The position numbers were made by a program, and so were the translations under genes. The notes beneath the pieces are model-generated. The model was not told the origin of the DNA. It did no database searches and saw only the letters and a program-made list of their open reading frames with translations. Positions 61,738-64,000 of a stretch of DNA of 64,000 bases are shown in pieces; within the stretch, counting starts at the first letter, position 1; every line of letters starts with the position of its first letter. The stretch is from Lepisosteus oculatus. Lineage: Eukaryota > Chordata > Actinopteri > Semionotiformes > Lepisosteidae. The stretch lies in contig NC_090699.1 in NCBI RefSeq assembly GCF_040954835.1, forward strand, positions 16,857,817-16,921,816, read 5' to 3'.

Positions 61738-62008
61738 CTTTATTGGCCATATACAATTTTTTGTATTAGGACTTTGTCTTTTCACAAACCCCAGCTTGCT
61801 CTCCATGAGACACACAGACAGGGAGAGACGGTTGGGGACAGAGCGGAGGGTCAGCCATTTATACAACACCCCTGGAGCAGTGGGGGTTAAGGGCCTCGCT
61901 CAGGGGCCCAACAGAGTAGGATTCCTCTGCCAGCTGTGGGATACCAACCAGCAACCTTCCAGCCTCAGGCACAGAGCCTTAGCCACAGAGCCACCACACC
62001 ACCCCATT
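61738..62008 (-). repeat. tRNA-derived SINE, near full length
   Basis: Same family as 59665-59938. The head (minus strand) reads GGTGGCTCTGTGGCTAAGGCTCTGTGCC. The tail ends GGCCAATAAAGTAATCC. A third, 5'-only piece lies at 63048-63116. Confidence 0.87.
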
Positions 62009-62024
62009 AAATAAATCATTTTGC

Positions 62025-62312
62025 ATAGCATAGAGGTACAGTGGTTAGCACTGCTGCCACACTGCGCTGGGGCCCTGGGTTCCATTCCTGGGGTGCTGTC
62101 TGTGTGGAATGTATATCTTCTCCCCATGTTCATGTGGGTTTCCTCCCACACGGGTTAAATGGCTTCTTTGAAAATTGGCACTGGTGTGAGTGTGTGCGTG
62201 TTTGTCAGTCCTGCGATGGACTGGTGTCCCGTCCCGGATCTATCCCGCCTTGCGCCTGTTTCTTGCCAGGATAGGCTCTGGCTCCCTGGCAACACTGTAC
62301 TGGATAATGTGG
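62025..62312 (+). repeat. tRNA-SINE of a second family
   Basis: Starts GTACAGTGGTTAGCACTGCTGCC, with a B box GGGTTCCATTCC. The body is GTGCTGTCTGTGTGGAATGTATATCTTCTCCCC..GTGGGTTTCCTCCCAC and the tail CCTGCGATGGACTGGTGTCCCGTCC..GATAGGCTCTGGCTCC. It is a widespread fish SINE layout and lies head-to-head with the preceding SINE. Confidence 0.85.
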
Positions 62313-63047
62313 CTAGGATGAATGTTATCATTTTATATCCTGGATTCTATTTTATGTATTAACTCTTTCCATACTCTTAAATTATAACGTTTTCATTTCT
62401 GCAGTGTCACTTCTTTTGCATTTTAGTATCGGTTACTTAACCCTGACAGAACATGCTGTTACTCTGTCCTTTCCTTCACTGCTTTGTATCTCAGTGGTTC
62501 AAGTCACAGCGCTCAGCAGTGGACTTGTCACTTGTCACTGTGATGATAAATGACCTATGGCAGCACACATCTGATAAAGTTACTCACTTTCCATTGTGAC
62601 AGAGTGTGTTAGGGGTAATTTAAAATCCTAAGCTATTGGAGCGCTCAATAATACAGCTTTTTCATTCACTCATGACAGCCATGATAGTGGAAAAGTGAGT
62701 GGCCATCTCAGTTTGATGTTATCATTGTGACAGTGACCTAGTTCTTCATCTTCTTCCTTGCAAATGTCAGAAAAATTACATAGTCCTGTGAAGAAACACT
62801 GCAAGTGTGTGGTCAGTGTTAGCAAAATAAGATGCTCCTCTGGAGCTATGAAGGCTGACTTCTACTAAGCACTAAGAGTCTGAAAAATGCTGCACGTTAC
62901 TGGCTTATTTATAAAGACATTTTCCAACCTCTGCCAAAGATGACAAAGTGGTTATGGACACAGTGAAGGTTAGGGAAGGTTAGAGATTGCCAAGTTGATC
63001 TCCTTAGCTTTCATTGTGTTTGAATTCAGTGCATCACGACCTGAAAT

Positions 63048-63116
63048 CCTCTGCCAGCTGTGGGATACCAACCAGCAACCTTCCAGCCACAGGCGCAGAG
63101 CCTTAGCCACAGAGCC
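63048..63116 (-). repeat. 5'-half of tRNA-derived SINE
   Basis: On the minus strand, GGGCTCTGTGGCTAAGGCTCTGCGCC through the B-box region to GGCAGAGG matches only the head of the SINE at 61738-62008. The body and tail are absent. Confidence 0.75.
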
Positions 63117-63464
63117 CTGAATGAATGTCTTTCTTTTGTTATCACAATAAGACACGTAGCTTTGAAAGTAATAAATACATGCAGACAGTAGGTACTCATA
63201 TAATTACGCATCTACACTACATACCTCAAATATAGTTATTGTCAACCCCTGAAATCGCAGGGGCAAACTATTATCTCAGGTGGAATGCAAGGAACTGTAC
63301 TGATGTATTAAAGAGTGCCACAGGTCACTGAAGTTAAATGGATTCAATCAAATATTTTAAACTTTTTGATTTTGTTTTCAAACAAAATCACAGAAGATGT
63401 CAATAAAACACAAATGAAAGATCTTGATGGCCTACAGAATGCGGAGATGATGTCTGTCTTTAGT

Positions 63465-63680
63465 CAACACCGGGGGTGCAGAATCTGCCTCTGTCTGTGT
63501 GGAGTTTTCATGTTCTCCCCATGACCAAATGGGTTTTCTCCTGGAGCCCTGGTCTCTTTCCAGATGTCCAGCGTATATATCGCCCATGTGCGTGGAACTG
63601 GAACTGTTGGGACAGTGGGACAGTGGGGCAATGTGGCCTCTTGCAGACTGTAGGTTGTGATGCACAGCCTGGCTATGGAT
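63465..63680 (+). repeat. degraded SINE of the 62025 family
   Basis: CTCTGTCTGTGTGGAGTTTTCATGTTCTCCCCATGACCAAATGGGTTTTCTCC matches the body of the 62025-62312 element. The downstream part is diverged. Confidence 0.6.
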
Positions 63681-64000
63681 GACCTTGTTGGAAAAGAAGT
63701 ATATGGGTCACTGGTGACTTCCTAGCATGTTCCTATAGGGGGTAGGACTCCTCCGACCATCGTACAGGAACTGGAGAAGATGTAAAGCAATCCACTAGAC
63801 CACAGAGCTGGGACACAGTCGGCAGGAGAGGATGCCTTCCCAACCTCACTTACAAATTTTAAAAACTATTCTAAAATCCTGAGTGCCACACGTAAACAAC
63901 ACTTATGTCTTCTGTAAAAACCTGCAGCTATGGGTTTCCAGAACATGACTGTTATTTTCACTCCTCAGAATTTTTTAATGAAGGTATACTGCATAGCAAA

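Noticed and set aside
1-64000. CRISPR arrays, operons or prokaryotic defence systems
   Set aside because: The sequence is vertebrate with spliced genes. The tandem repeats are minisatellites without unique spacers.

Overview
The window is vertebrate nuclear DNA from a ray-finned fish: AT-rich non-coding sequence, GT-AG introns, and fish-type SINEs, Tc1 and LTR remnants. Four protein-coding genes can be assembled exon by exon, in the order ZNF488/PRDM8-like (+), RBP3 (-), GDF2/BMP9 (-), GDF10/BMP3B (-). This is the gene neighbourhood known from human 10q11. RBP3 (IRBP) is one gene with all four repeat modules and the classic four-exon structure. Teleosts, as I recall them, carry a rearranged pair of RBP3 genes. 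I therefore infer a non-teleost actinopterygian (gar, bowfin or sturgeon-like), with a holostean the most likely; this is an inference, not a proof.

Layout. 1-3490: upstream DNA of the PRDM8-like gene with a SINE remnant and a possible untranslated leader exon. 3499-6602: three coding exons of the PR-domain zinc-finger gene. 6603-14533: its probable 3' UTR, a SINE, a 41-bp minisatellite and a dead Tc1 transposon ending 122 bp from the RBP3 stop codon. 14534-19995: RBP3. 20000-24013: spacer with a solo LTR. 24014-25785: GDF2 (two exons). 28716-32078: GDF10 (three exons). 32100-64000: about 32 kb with no gene I can recognise. That desert holds a 72-bp minisatellite, two fold-back elements with clear target-site duplications, a 5S-rRNA-derived SINE, several tRNA-type SINEs (clustered in 59.6-63.7 kb), an L2-like LINE tail and a few isolated exon-like cassettes.

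Function. The genes are physically linked but do not form one pathway. The PRDM8-like protein is a nuclear transcriptional regulator. RBP3 is a secreted retinoid carrier of the retinal interphotoreceptor matrix. GDF2 and GDF10 are secreted TGF-beta-family ligands with furin sites and cystine knots, probably descended from an old tandem arrangement of BMP-type genes.

I found no clearly new biological system. The observations most worth checking are the fold-back element family with 11-13 bp target-site duplications, the abrupt jump of third-position GC in RBP3 exon 4, the lack of a poly(A) signal between the RBP3 stop codon and the Tc1 element, and the isolated exon-like cassettes in the gene desert.
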